A stretch of DNA of 64,000 nucleotides from Salinirussus salinus (GTDB taxonomy: Archaea > Halobacteriota > Halobacteria > Halobacteriales > Haloarculaceae): the NCBI RefSeq assembly GCF_009831455.1, contig NZ_WOWO01000001.1:434001-498000 (forward strand), in the 5' to 3' direction. The translations under genes were made by a program, and so were the position numbers. The stretch's first letter is position 1, and the number at the start of each line of letters is the position of its first letter. Below the pieces are notes generated by a model that saw only the letters and a program-made list of their open reading frames with translations, did no database searches and had not been told where the DNA came from. Positions 8,612 through 17,293 of the stretch are shown here, piece after piece.

Positions 8612-9595
8612 TCACCCCGGCCGGACGGACGTGACGACCGACGGCAGGCTGTCGACCGCTGCGAGGAACGCACGGGCACCCAGACAGGCTGTGAACGCGA
8701 CCGTGCCGAGCTTGCCGCCGAACCCGCCGAAGTACGGCGTCACGGCAACGAACAGCACGCCACAGAGAACTCCCGTCCCCAGCATGACCCGCTCGTCGGG
8801 GAGCCGGTCCGGGCGCGCCATCCCCGCGAAGGAGGCACAGAAGGCGACGGCGGCGACCGCCTCCCCCGCCCCGAGCAGCGGCGGGGCGACCAGCCCGGCG
8901 GTCAGGCCGACGACCCCCGACCCGACGACCGGGCCGTGCCCGAGCCGGACGCTCGCCACGAAGGTCGCGACCGCTGCGGCGCCGGCGCTCCCGACGAGCA
9001 GGGTCGCTGTCTCCAGCGGCGGGATCGGTGCCGGCGCCGCCGGGGCGGAGCCGGTCGCGAGCACGACGGCCCCGCAGCCGACGAACGCGGTCGTCCCCAG
9101 CTTGCCGCCGAAGCCGTCGAACAGCCCGGCGGCGAGGACGAACACCGCGCCGGCGGCGAACCCGGCGGCCGCGACCGCGGCGTAGGACCCGAGCACCTCC
9201 GTCCCGGCCATCCCGACGAAGGAGCCACAGTAGACCGGCACCCCGTACTCGGGGAGGGCCAGCCCGGCGACGAGCCCGACGAGCGCCGAGGCCACAACGA
9301 CGCCGAGGCCGGCCTCGACCGCGAGCCAGCGGGTCACCGGCGCCCCGGCGGCGACGGCGAGCGCGTTCGCCGCGTCCCCCGCGCCCGGCGCGGTCCGGTC
9401 GCCGGTCACCACCTGCCGGGTCTCCCGGACGGCGAGATACGCCACCGACGAGAGCACGGCGACGGCCGGAATCACCGACGCGACGAGCGGGGACCCGACG
9501 GCCGGCGCTGTCAGTCCGTAGACGCCGGCGACGCCCATCGCGACGGCCGCAGCCGCCAGCAGGCCCGCACCGGCGACCCGAGCGACGGTCCACAC
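8612..9595 (-). CDS. Multi-pass membrane protein with an exact internal duplication
   Basis: A 327-residue, Gly/Ala/Val-rich protein with about eight to ten hydrophobic segments. It contains two copies of a module: C123-GSFVGMA followed 38 residues later by GFGGKLGTTAFVGC (161-174), and C253-ASFAGMA followed again 38 residues later by GFGGKLGTVAFTAC (291-304). The Cys, FxGMA and GFGGKLG positions are retained at a period of exactly 130 residues. I do not recognise a named family. An inverted-topology carrier or channel with paired Gly-rich pore loops is one possibility, by inference only. The start is GTG 9595. The next gene upstream also encodes a membrane protein. Confidence 0.75.
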   Translation of the reverse strand: MWTVARVAGAGLLAAAAVAMGVAGVYGLTAPAVGSPLVASVIPAVAVLSSVAYLAVRETRQVVTGDRTAPGAGDAANALAVAAGAPVTRWLAVEAGLGVVVASALVGLVAGLALPEYGVPVYCGSFVGMAGTEVLGSYAAVAAAGFAAGAVFVLAAGLFDGFGGKLGTTAFVGCGAVVLATGSAPAAPAPIPPLETATLLVGSAGAAAVATFVASVRLGHGPVVGSGVVGLTAGLVAPPLLGAGEAVAAVAFCASFAGMARPDRLPDERVMLGTGVLCGVLFVAVTPYFGGFGGKLGTVAFTACLGARAFLAAVDSLPSVVTSVRPG

Positions 9596-9664
9596 GGGAA
9601 GGGCTGAGGGACCCTCGTCGAACTGGTTCGTGCCGCACTGTTTTGGGGTTTCACGGGCGAGTGG

Positions 9665-10213
9665 TCAGCCGCGGGCCGCCGCCAGCTCCCACCGGACGGC
9701 GTAGAGCCAGGCGGCGACTCCGAGGGCGCCCGGAACGAGGCGGACGCCGCCGTCGACCAGCAGGAACCCGACCGTCCCGGCCACACAGCCCGCGACCGCA
9801 CCCACAGCCGCCCACCGCGAGACCCGCGGGTGCGAGCGCCCCGGCTCGAGCAGGTCCGCGACCTCCACGGCTCCCCAGGCGACCATCGCGACCGCGAGAC
9901 CGGACCCCGCGGTCAACCGGCCGAACGGCCCGCCGGCGCCGGCCGCGCCAGCCACCCAGCCGACGGCGACTGCGGCCGCCAGCCCGCCGGCGACCGCCCC
10001 GAGCAGTTGCTCGCCGCGGGTGTGGTCGACGAGCGACACCGCCGCCCCCGCGAGCACCGCAGCGGCGACGACCGCGTCCGCGTCGACACTCCCGACCGGG
10101 AGCGCGAGAACGACTGGGTCGCCGCCGACCCGGAGGTACGGAAGCGGTATCGAGGCGACCGCGAGCGCCGCGCCGGTGCCGGCGGCCAGCCGCTCGCCGC
10201 CCGGGTACTCCAT
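9665..10213 (-). CDS. Hypothetical multi-pass membrane protein
   Basis: A 182-residue, Ala/Gly/Val-rich protein with about five predicted membrane helices and no recognisable motif. It lies 69 bases upstream of, and in the same direction as, the duplicated membrane protein gene, so the two may be co-expressed. ATG 10213 is the first in-frame start. Codon use is normal for the window. No function can be assigned. Confidence 0.65.
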   Translation of the reverse strand: MEYPGGERLAAGTGAALAVASIPLPYLRVGGDPVVLALPVGSVDADAVVAAAVLAGAAVSLVDHTRGEQLLGAVAGGLAAAVAVGWVAGAAGAGGPFGRLTAGSGLAVAMVAWGAVEVADLLEPGRSHPRVSRWAAVGAVAGCVAGTVGFLLVDGGVRLVPGALGVAAWLYAVRWELAAARG

Positions 10214-10246
10214 CGGCTCAGCTCCTCCCGGCCGCCGGCCGTCCCC

Positions 10247-10792
10247 TCACTCCCCCGACCCGGTCCGGAGTGTCCACTTCGACTCCACGTCGCGGTTGGC
10301 GACGACGACGGTGTCGCCTTCTACCTCGAAGCGGCTCTTGCGGAGCCCGATGCTCGTGACGGTTCCGGTGACCGAGCCGGCGGTGACGGTGTCGCCGGGG
10401 TTGAAATCGGGGTCCCGGAGCAGGTAGATCCCGGCGACGGTGTCGGCGATCATGTTCGAGAGGGCGTAGGAGACCCCGAGCGCGATGAAGCCGGCGGCGG
10501 TGCCGAGGCTGGCGGCGATGTCGCCCAGACCGACGATGTCCAGAAGCGTCAGCGCCGCCCCGAACCACATGAAGAGGCCGACGACGAGCACGCCGAAGTC
10601 GGCGATGAGCTGCTGGTCGCCGGGGTAAGCGCGTTCGAGCGCGGCCCGGACCAGCCGCTGGACGACCCGGACCACCACGTACGCCAGGACCAGAAAGATG
10701 AGTCCGGAGAGAACCTCCGGCAGGGCGTCGACGACGCCGTCGACGAACTCTGTACCGGTCTCGCGGATCAGTGACGCACCGTCGGCTGCCAT
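10247..10792 (-). CDS. Short MscS-type mechanosensitive channel protein
   Basis: A 181-residue MscS-family protein. Membrane segments precede the pore-lining helix (GFIALGVSYALSNMIADTVAG), followed by the beta domain with DFNPGDTVTAG and VANRDVESKW. It ends after the beta domain and lacks the C-terminal alpha/beta vestibule of E. coli MscS (286 residues), which is common in haloarchaeal short homologues. Expected role: tension-gated ion release during hypo-osmotic shock. ATG 10792 gives a natural amphipathic N-terminus. Confidence 0.85.
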   Translation of the reverse strand: MAADGASLIRETGTEFVDGVVDALPEVLSGLIFLVLAYVVVRVVQRLVRAALERAYPGDQQLIADFGVLVVGLFMWFGAALTLLDIVGLGDIAASLGTAAGFIALGVSYALSNMIADTVAGIYLLRDPDFNPGDTVTAGSVTGTVTSIGLRKSRFEVEGDTVVVANRDVESKWTLRTGSGE

Positions 10793-10860
10793 CGTCTCCC
10801 GGGTCGGACGGGACGGATAAAACAGTCGGGGGTCGGGGAACGAGGGGTCGACGCGCCCGC

Positions 10861-11112
10861 TCAGGGGTCGAACCGCCACTCCTCGTCGTCCTCGCCCCAC
10901 TCCCCCTCCGCGCGGTAGTAGATGAAGATGGCTGCCATCGCCAGGGCACAGCCCAGCTCGATGAGGCCGATGACGATGACGAACCCGACTCCCTCGACCC
11001 CGACGGCCTCGCCCACCGACGGCGGGATGAAGAAGGCGAGCATGGCGACGGCGGCCAGCCCGAACAGTGCCGCCCAGGCGTGTGTCGGGAGGAAGTCGCG
11101 CAGTCCGGCCAT
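10861..11112 (-). CDS. Small two-helix membrane protein
   Basis: An 83-residue protein with two hydrophobic helices (about 12-31 and 42-64) and a very acidic C-terminal tail, GEWGEDDEEWRFDP. No family is recognised. ATG 11112 was chosen because the longer reading frame upstream is Arg/Pro-rich and looks like a shadow. It stands in the same direction as the MscS gene, 68 bases away. Confidence 0.6.
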   Translation of the reverse strand: MAGLRDFLPTHAWAALFGLAAVAMLAFFIPPSVGEAVGVEGVGFVIVIGLIELGCALAMAAIFIYYRAEGEWGEDDEEWRFDP

Positions 11113-11246
11113 GGCTCCGGCGTCGGTCAGGCTCCCGCTCCGGGCTCGGCTGCGGGCCCGCTCGGCCCCGCGACGGCCCGCCCGCGCAGCGGTTCCCCGC
11201 CGGTTCCGGTGTCGTTCCCAGCCATGCTGTGTCGTTGGGGTGCGTC

Positions 11247-11879
11247 TCAGGTGGGCTTTTTGGGTCCGCCGGAGCGGCGTGCGACGACGGCGTAGAACGG
11301 GTCGGCGCCAGGCCCGGGCTGCTCGCGGACCACCTCGACGGTTCCGAAGCCGCCCGCCGCATCGACGTACTCGCAGACGAGGTCGGCACGTCCGTCCATC
11401 GAGCGCGTCCGCCAGGCCCTGACCGCCTTCGTGGGGAACATCCGGTCCGAGAAGCTCACCACCAGCACGCCGCCGGGGGCGAGCACGCGCCGGAACTCCG
11501 CGAACACCGCCGCCGGGTACTGGAGATACTGGACGGAGACTGCACAGAGCACGGCGTCGAAGGCTCCGTCGGAAAGCGGCAGGGACTGGTCGGCGTTGAG
11601 GTCCTGGAGGAACCACTCGTCGAGGGCGGGGTTGGCCGCCAGTTCTGTCCGGTTGAGGCCGTGTCCGACGACCCGCTCGAACTCGGCGTCGGGGAGGTGG
11701 GAGACGTGACTGCTCATGGCGTCGAAGACCCGGTCGCCCGGCGAGAGCAGGTCCGCGTACAGCGCGGTCAGCCGCTCCAGGAAGGCGTCGTCGACGTGGG
11801 TGACGAAGCGGGGCCGGTCGTAGAAGGCCGGGTCCGGGCTGGTGTCGACCTTCTCGCGGTCGGTCTCTGAGAGGACCAT
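11247..11879 (-). CDS. Class I SAM-dependent methyltransferase
   Basis: A 210-residue methyltransferase. Its SAM fold shows motif I as DRVFDAMSSHVSHLP (a diverged GxGxG), then LNADQSLPLSDGAFDAVLC around motif IV and RVLAPGGVLVVSFS as motif VI. It resembles small SAM methyltransferases found in bacteria and haloarchaea; the substrate is unknown. ATG 11879 starts the conserved part; more upstream codons run into shadow sequence. It is followed downstream on the same strand by small membrane proteins. Confidence 0.8.
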   Translation of the reverse strand: MVLSETDREKVDTSPDPAFYDRPRFVTHVDDAFLERLTALYADLLSPGDRVFDAMSSHVSHLPDAEFERVVGHGLNRTELAANPALDEWFLQDLNADQSLPLSDGAFDAVLCAVSVQYLQYPAAVFAEFRRVLAPGGVLVVSFSDRMFPTKAVRAWRTRSMDGRADLVCEYVDAAGGFGTVEVVREQPGPGADPFYAVVARRSGGPKKPT

Positions 11880-11959
11880 ACCCACCCCAGGGTCCGAAGC
11901 CGATTGAAGCCTGCGCCGGGCAGGCACGACGGCGCTCGGGCCTCGCTGGGCCGGGCGGC

Positions 11960-13597
11960 TCAGGAGTGCCCGGGCGGGTCGACCAGCACGCCGGGGTTCA
12001 TCACGTCCGCCGGGTCGAGCACCCCCTTGACCGCCTGCAGGGTCTCCCCGTAGTTGTCGGGGATCTGCTGGGCGTACCACTCCTTGTGGTCACGGCCGAC
12101 GGCGTGGTGGTGGGTCGGGGTGAGGTCGTACTCCATCACCGTATCGAGGCCGGCGCGCTTGACCGCCCGCCACTGCTCGATACGGCGGTCGGGGTCGCGG
12201 TCGGCCGGCGCCATGAAGGTGTAGTATGGGGCGGGCCCGTCCGGGTAGACGTGGGTGAAGCGGGTGGAGACGTGGCCCATCCCGCACTCCTCCTCGACGG
12301 CCGCGGTCATCGACTCCAGCATCGCGTCGTGGAAGTCGGGGAAGGCGTCCCAGGTGACCGCCGTTTCGACGGTCCCGCGGACGACAGCAAGCGGGATGTT
12401 CGCGCTCGGGGCGCCGCTCATCTGGAAGGCCGCACCCCACCGCGCCACGTCAGAATCCTCCGGGCGTTCGCTGCCGAAGCCGGGGCCGTAGTGGTCCGGT
12501 CCGTCCGGACACTCCCCGCCGACCTCCGCACAGAGCTCCAGGGCACGGTCGAGGTCGCCGTCGGTCGGGTGGTCGGCGGACTCGAAGCCCAGCACCACGA
12601 GCTCGCGCTCGATGTCCGAGAGGCCGTACATGCTCGTCTCGACGCGGTCGTGCAGCCGGCAGTTGGCCGGCGCCAGCCCCGCCTGGACGACCCGGCGGAT
12701 CCCCTCCGCCGCTTCGGGGACGCCGTCGAAGTAGACCGCGGCGTCCGAACGGTAGGTGGGGCGGGGCTGGACCTGCATCCAGGCCTCCGTCACCACGCCC
12801 AGGGTCCCCTCCGAGCCACAGACGAGCCGGTCGGCGTCCGGGCCGGCGCCGTGGGCGGGCAGGCGCTGGGTCTCGAAGACGCCCGCCGGCGCGACCATCC
12901 GCACGCTCTCGACGAGTTCGTCGATGTGGGTGTAGCGGGTGGCGTAGTGCCCCCCCGAGCGGGTGGCGATCCACCCGCCCAGTCCCGACAGCGGGTACGA
13001 CTGGGGGTAGTGACGGAGGTGGAGGTCGTGCTCGGAGAGCTGGTCGTTCAGGTCCGGCCCGAGCGCACCCCCCTGGATGCGGGCGGCCCGCGAGTCCTCG
13101 TCGACCTCCAGCACCCGGTCGAGTTCCCGGAGGTTCAGCGCGAGCGTCCCGTCGTAGGCCGCGCGCAGCTCGCCCTCCGGGGGGCCGCTCCCGCCGACGA
13201 CGCCGGTGCCGCCGGTGACGGGCGTGACTGCGACGTTCGCCTCTGACGCCCACGCCAGCGTCTCGGCGACCTCGTCTTCGGTCCGCGGGCGCGCGACGAG
13301 GTCCGGCGCCGGCGAGAAGTCGCCGTGGAACGCGCGGATGTTCTCCGGCTCGGCCATCCCGTAGGTGTGGCGCATCCGCGGGCCCCGGTCGGCGGTACAG
13401 AAGTCGGCCAGGCGGTCGGGGACGCCGACTGTCGGCTCCGGAACCGTCGCCTCCTCCACGGGGACCGGCTCCAGCACCGGCAGCTCCGGGAAACCGAGTT
13501 CCTCCTCCATGAACGCCTTCTGCTCGCGGAGGGTCTCTCCGGCTGGCATCTCGCCCTCGAACCCCCACCCCCACCGGCTGCGGGCTTTCGCGCTCAT
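11960..13597 (-). CDS. FAD-binding oxidase, alkyl-DHAP synthase-like
   Basis: A 545-residue PCMH/VAO-fold flavoenzyme. The FAD domain has VTPVTGGTGVVGGSG and YPLSGLGGWIATRSGGHYAT. The C-terminal substrate domain carries the HHH motif (residues 496-498, THHHAVGRDH), diagnostic of alkyldihydroxyacetonephosphate synthase (AGPS) and close relatives, and ends with DPADVMNPG. AGPS swaps an acyl for an alkyl chain to form a glycerol ether. Archaeal lipids are made differently, so the role here may be oxidation of a lactate- or glycolate-like substrate. ATG 13597 starts a short polar leader and matches typical length. Confidence 0.85.
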   Translation of the reverse strand: MSAKARSRWGWGFEGEMPAGETLREQKAFMEEELGFPELPVLEPVPVEEATVPEPTVGVPDRLADFCTADRGPRMRHTYGMAEPENIRAFHGDFSPAPDLVARPRTEDEVAETLAWASEANVAVTPVTGGTGVVGGSGPPEGELRAAYDGTLALNLRELDRVLEVDEDSRAARIQGGALGPDLNDQLSEHDLHLRHYPQSYPLSGLGGWIATRSGGHYATRYTHIDELVESVRMVAPAGVFETQRLPAHGAGPDADRLVCGSEGTLGVVTEAWMQVQPRPTYRSDAAVYFDGVPEAAEGIRRVVQAGLAPANCRLHDRVETSMYGLSDIERELVVLGFESADHPTDGDLDRALELCAEVGGECPDGPDHYGPGFGSERPEDSDVARWGAAFQMSGAPSANIPLAVVRGTVETAVTWDAFPDFHDAMLESMTAAVEEECGMGHVSTRFTHVYPDGPAPYYTFMAPADRDPDRRIEQWRAVKRAGLDTVMEYDLTPTHHHAVGRDHKEWYAQQIPDNYGETLQAVKGVLDPADVMNPGVLVDPPGHS

Positions 13598-13725
13598 GGT
13601 TCGCTCGCTCCTGTCGACCGGGTCGTGTGGCGATTCTGTGTCGTGGTAGCACTCTCCATACCTCGGCTGTCGACGGCGGCCGGAATAAAGGTATGCGGAG
13701 CCGGCGGTGTCTCCGGCCCTGCGGG

Positions 13726-14958
13726 TCACTCCCGTCTGAGCGCGTCGATGGGGTCGACCCGGGCGGCCCGCCAGGCGGGGTACAGCCCCGAGAGCGCCCC
13801 GACCAGCAGGCCGACGGCGATGGCGACGGCGACCCATCCCAGGGGGACGGTCAGCCCGATGTCGGCGTACCCGGTGGCCACCCAGGCGCCCGCGAGCCCG
13901 ACCGGGACGGCGACGAGCGCGCCGACGGCGCCAAGCAGCGTCGCCTCGGTCAGAAAGAGCACGAGCACGTCGCGGTTGCGCCCGCCGACGGCCTTCATGA
14001 TCCCGATCTCCCGGGTGCGCTCGGTGACGCTGACCAGCATGATGTTGGCGATGCCGATGGCGCCGACCAGCAGCGAGAGCACCGCGAGCCCGGTCACGAA
14101 GCGGGTCAGCCGGTTCACGAGGTCCTCGAGGCTGTCGGCGATGTCGCCGCTGGTCCGCGCCGAGAGGTCGTAGCCCGAGGGCTGGAGGGCCGCGGCGTCG
14201 GACCCCTCCAGGTACTCGCGGACCGCCGCCTGCGTGGCAGTCAGGCCGCCGGGGTCGGCGACGACGGTCACCTGGAGGTAGACCCGCTGGTTCACACCCA
14301 GTGCGGGGCTCTCGACGACGGTGTCGTAGAACGGCTCCGTCGGGAAGTAAAAGCGGGACTGCGAGACGAAGGACTGGAAGGGGAGTTCGGTCCCCGTGCT
14401 GTTGACGACACCGACGACGGTCACGTTGGTCGCGTCGCCGTCCCGGCGGGTCACCCGGAGCTCGTCGCCGACCGAGAGGTTCCGGTCGAAGGCCGTCCGG
14501 GCGCGCTCGTTGACGACCACCTCCCGGGCCCCGGACTCGAAGGCCCGGCCCGCGAGGAAGGTCGCTCCCTCGAAGGCCGCCGGCGTGGTGGCGGTCACCT
14601 GCTGGCGGCCGACGGTGTCGTTGCCGTAGGTCAGCGCACTGACCGGGAGGCTCCCCTGCGGGACCACCCTGACCGCGCCGTCGACCTCGCGGAGCTGGGA
14701 GACGTCGTGTTCGGTGAACACGGGACGGGGAGCATCGGGCGGCCCCCCGTCGTCGGCCGGTGTCGAGAGCAGGTAGATGTTGTTGGCACTCGACCCCTCG
14801 ACCTCCCCGACGATGTCGGCTCTCAGGCTGGCGCCGACGGTCACGAAGGTGACCACCGCAGCGATGCCGACCACGACCCCCAGGACGGTCAGCGCCGAGC
14901 GGAGCCTGTGCGAGCGCAGCGACCGGACCGCGATGCTGAGTGTCTCCCGGAAGTCCAT
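13726..14958 (-). CDS. MacB/FtsX-type ABC transporter permease
   Basis: A 410-residue permease of the MacB/LolC family. It has one N-terminal helix (LTVLGVVVGIAAVVTFVTVG), a large extracytoplasmic MacB_PCD-type domain (about 50-270), and three C-terminal helices with the FtsX signature region ERTREIGIMKAVGGRNRDVL. Its start lies one base after the stop of the partner ATPase gene, forming an operon. Predicted role: mechanotransmission-type transport or lipoprotein/peptide handling at the outer face of the membrane; the substrate is unknown. Confidence 0.9.
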   Translation of the reverse strand: MDFRETLSIAVRSLRSHRLRSALTVLGVVVGIAAVVTFVTVGASLRADIVGEVEGSSANNIYLLSTPADDGGPPDAPRPVFTEHDVSQLREVDGAVRVVPQGSLPVSALTYGNDTVGRQQVTATTPAAFEGATFLAGRAFESGAREVVVNERARTAFDRNLSVGDELRVTRRDGDATNVTVVGVVNSTGTELPFQSFVSQSRFYFPTEPFYDTVVESPALGVNQRVYLQVTVVADPGGLTATQAAVREYLEGSDAAALQPSGYDLSARTSGDIADSLEDLVNRLTRFVTGLAVLSLLVGAIGIANIMLVSVTERTREIGIMKAVGGRNRDVLVLFLTEATLLGAVGALVAVPVGLAGAWVATGYADIGLTVPLGWVAVAIAVGLLVGALSGLYPAWRAARVDPIDALRRE

Positions 14959-14959
14959 C

Positions 14960-15697
14960 TCAGCCCTCCCCGGGGGGAGTCGGGTCGCCGTCCTCGAGGT
15001 CCTCGATGCGTTCGACGACGCCGTCCCGGACGTGGACGACCCGGTCGGCGTGCTCGGCGATGCGGCGTTCGTGGGTCACCAGCAGGATGGTGTTCCCCGC
15101 GGCGTGGAGGTCGTCGAGCAGCCCCATCACCCGCGCGCCGGTGTCGGTGTCGACGTTGCCGGTCGGCTCGTCGGCCAGGAGGACGGCGGGGCCCGGCGCG
15201 AGTGCGCGGGCGATGGCCACCCGCTGGCGCTGGCCGCCGCTGAGTTCGGTCGGCCGGTGGTTCAGCCGGTCGTCCAGCCCGACGTCGGCCAGCAGCTTCT
15301 CGGCGCGGGCGGTGCGCTCGTCTCTGTCCCACCCCTGGAAGACCAGCGGCAGCGCGACGTTCTCGACGGCGGTCAGCCGGGGCATGAGGTTGAACGTCTG
15401 GAAGACGAACCCGACCTCGCCGCCGCGGACCGCAGCCCGCTCGCGCTCGGAGAGCGACCCGAGTTCGCGCCCGCCGACGGTCACCGTCCCCTCGCCGGGG
15501 GTGTCGAGCCCGCCGACGAGGTTCAGGAGCGTCGACTTGCCCGAGCCGCTGGGTCCCATGACCGCAGTGTAAGACCCCGCCGGGAGCGACAGCGAGACGT
15601 CGGCCAGCGCCTCGACGGTCTCGCCGCCGAGCTCGTAGGTCTTCGAGACGCCCTCGAGCGCGACGACTGGCTCCGGTGTGTGTACCGTCTCTGCCAC
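14960..15697 (-). CDS. MacB/LolD-type ABC transporter ATP-binding protein
   Basis: A 245-residue ATPase. It has Walker A GPSGSGKST, Q-loop FQTFNLMPRLT, signature LSGGQRQRVAIARAL, Walker B VLLADEPTGNVD and switch VTHERRIAEHADR, a typical LolD/MacB-class protein. The start is GTG 15697, because gatatac at 15721-15727 centres 27 bases upstream; GTG 15703 is an equally close alternative and no ATG is available. It energises the FtsX-type permease one base downstream. Confidence 0.9.
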   Translation of the reverse strand: MAETVHTPEPVVALEGVSKTYELGGETVEALADVSLSLPAGSYTAVMGPSGSGKSTLLNLVGGLDTPGEGTVTVGGRELGSLSERERAAVRGGEVGFVFQTFNLMPRLTAVENVALPLVFQGWDRDERTARAEKLLADVGLDDRLNHRPTELSGGQRQRVAIARALAPGPAVLLADEPTGNVDTDTGARVMGLLDDLHAAGNTILLVTHERRIAEHADRVVHVRDGVVERIEDLEDGDPTPPGEG

Positions 15698-15810
15698 ACC
15701 CACAGTAGGTGCCGTGGGCGGATATACCTGTATGCCGGCGTCGCTCCCGCCGCATGTCCGCCGGGGCCACGGCCCCACCACAGCCTCCCGCGACTGGCGC
15801 CGACAAAGGG

Positions 15811-15818
15811 TCTATACT
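15811..15818 (+). promoter_or_regulatory. TATA box of the LolA-like gene
   Basis: The sequence tctatact lies 27 bases before ATG 15841 and is distinct from the divergent box at 15721-15727 that serves the ABC operon. Confidence 0.55.
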
Positions 15819-15840
15819 CCTGGCGCCCTACCTTGAACTA

Positions 15841-16899
15841 ATGAAGGACGTCCGGGGTTCGGTCAGACGGTACTTCCCGCTCCTGCTCGCGGCGGTGCTG
15901 GTCGTGGCGACCGGCGTGGTGGGCGCGAGCCTGTTCGGGTCCGCCGGGGAGCAACTCTCCGGGGAGGACGTTCTGGAGAACGTCGAGCAGCGTTACGACG
16001 GCGCGGAGACCGTCGTCGGGACCGCGGAGGTGCTCGCGACCAACGGCTCCGACCGGTACGCCGCGACCGTCGAGTACGCCGTCGCCGAGGGGAACAACAG
16101 CCGGGTGACCGTCCACGCCGACGGCAGTACGGTCGTCGCGGGGACCAACGGCACCCACGCCTGGGTGTACGACCCGGCGACCGGGCTGGCACGCGTCTAC
16201 GACGAGGGGGAACTCGAGCAGCGCCACGCCGAGTACGAGGCCGAGTACGGCAGTTACGAGCAGTTCCGGGAGCGCTACGGCGACAACGTCACCGCCACCC
16301 GGGTCGGGACGGAGACCGTCGGCGGCCAGGAGGCCCACGTCCTCAGGGTCGTCTCGACCAACGAGAGCATCGACACGGAGGGCAGGCTGTGGGTCGACCG
16401 CGAGGAGTACACGGTGCTGAAGGCCCAGGCGACCGGCGAGAACGGGACGGTCACGGTCCGGTTCAGCGACACGCGCTTCGGCGTGAGCGTCCACGAGAGC
16501 ACCTACCGGCCGCCGACCGACGGCGGCAGGGAGGTCCCGGACGCCGACCGCGAGACCTACGACTCCTTCGGGGCGGCCCAGTCCGCGACCGCCCTCGACC
16601 TGCCGGACCTCCGTGACAGCTACGGCTTCGAGGAGGTGGTCGTCGCGAACTACGACGGCGAGACCACGGCCACGGCGGCCTACGACACCGAGTACGGCAC
16701 CGCCTACGTCGCGGTGACGACGGCCGACCGCGTCCCCGGGGAGGGCGAGACCCGCCGCGTCGCGGACCGGTCGGTGACCGTCGCCAGCGCCCAGGGGGGC
16801 GCGGCGGCCTACTGGACCGACGGCGACGTGACCACGGCAGTGGTCGTCCGCGGTCCCGAATCGTCGGCGCTCGCGGTCGCGGAGACGCTGCTCGAATGA
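15841..16899 (+). CDS. LolA-like secreted/membrane-anchored protein
   Basis: A 352-residue protein with one N-terminal membrane anchor (residues 11-30, YFPLLLAAVLVVATGVVGAS). Its soluble extracellular domain resembles haloarchaeal LolA/sucrase-ferredoxin-like lipoprotein-sorting domains (GTAEVLATNG, HAWVYDPATGL, EGRLWVDREEYTVLKAQ). Many Asn-x-Ser/Thr sites suggest an outward, glycosylatable domain. It reads divergently from the MacB-like ABC operon, so a joint role in surface lipid or lipoprotein handling is plausible but inferred. It overlaps the next gene by four bases (ATGA). Confidence 0.7.
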   Translation: MKDVRGSVRRYFPLLLAAVLVVATGVVGASLFGSAGEQLSGEDVLENVEQRYDGAETVVGTAEVLATNGSDRYAATVEYAVAEGNNSRVTVHADGSTVVAGTNGTHAWVYDPATGLARVYDEGELEQRHAEYEAEYGSYEQFRERYGDNVTATRVGTETVGGQEAHVLRVVSTNESIDTEGRLWVDREEYTVLKAQATGENGTVTVRFSDTRFGVSVHESTYRPPTDGGREVPDADRETYDSFGAAQSATALDLPDLRDSYGFEEVVVANYDGETTATAAYDTEYGTAYVAVTTADRVPGEGETRRVADRSVTVASAQGGAAAYWTDGDVTTAVVVRGPESSALAVAETLLE

Positions 16900-17135
16900 G
16901 GCTCGCGACCCCGATCGAACTCGGCGGCGGCCGGTACCTCGAGGCCGTCTCGGTCGGCCGGGACCCGGACTCGGCGACCGTCCGGGACTGCCCGGGCTGT
17001 TCGGGTCACTGCTACGAGGACGAGTGGCACCTCGAAGCGACGGTACTCGACCGAACGAGCGGGTCCCGGGCACGGTTTCACTGGTGTAGCGGGGCGTGTC
17101 TGCGGGGCTGGCTCCGGCTGTTCCCGGCCACCTGA
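16896..17135 (+). CDS. 79-residue Cys-rich (zinc-binding) protein
   Basis: A small protein with Cys/His clusters DCPGCSGHCYEDEWH and FHWCSGACLRGW that could bind one zinc ion. It starts at ATG 16896 within ATGA, overlapping the stop of the LolA-like gene, so it is likely translationally coupled. Similar short zinc proteins are common in haloarchaea; the function is unknown. Confidence 0.7.
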   Translation: MRLATPIELGGGRYLEAVSVGRDPDSATVRDCPGCSGHCYEDEWHLEATVLDRTSGSRARFHWCSGACLRGWLRLFPAT

Positions 17136-17154
17136 GCCGCCGTCCCGTTCCCCG

Positions 17155-17274
17155 CTACCCAACGAACAGTCCGTGGTCCTCCCGGGCGTGCTCCAGAAGT
17201 TCCTCGGTCGACTCGAAAGTCTCCCCACAGCCACACCTGTGCGAGGCCGGCGACGGGTCCTCCCGTGTCGCCAT
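17155..17274 (-). CDS. 39-residue C2H2-like zinc-finger protein
   Basis: Translation MATREDPSPASHRCGCG... contains C14-x-C16 and two later His (H30, H34), giving the form CGCGETF(x8)H(x3)H, with the H30/H34 pair in LEHAREDH. This is a minimal classical-style finger. The TATA box gattataatt at 17294-17303 (minus strand) lies 27 bases before ATG 17274, strong support for a real leaderless mini-gene. It is convergent with the zinc-ribbon gene at 16896. Confidence 0.7.
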   Translation of the reverse strand: MATREDPSPASHRCGCGETFESTEELLEHAREDHGLFVG

Positions 17275-17293
17275 ACCGCGCGGTAGGACCCGC

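Noticed and set aside
11129-11226. 32-codon minus-strand frame starting MAGNDTGTGG between the methyltransferase and the small membrane-protein genes
   Set aside because: Low-complexity Gly/Ala/Pro peptide with no supporting promoter or conserved motif.
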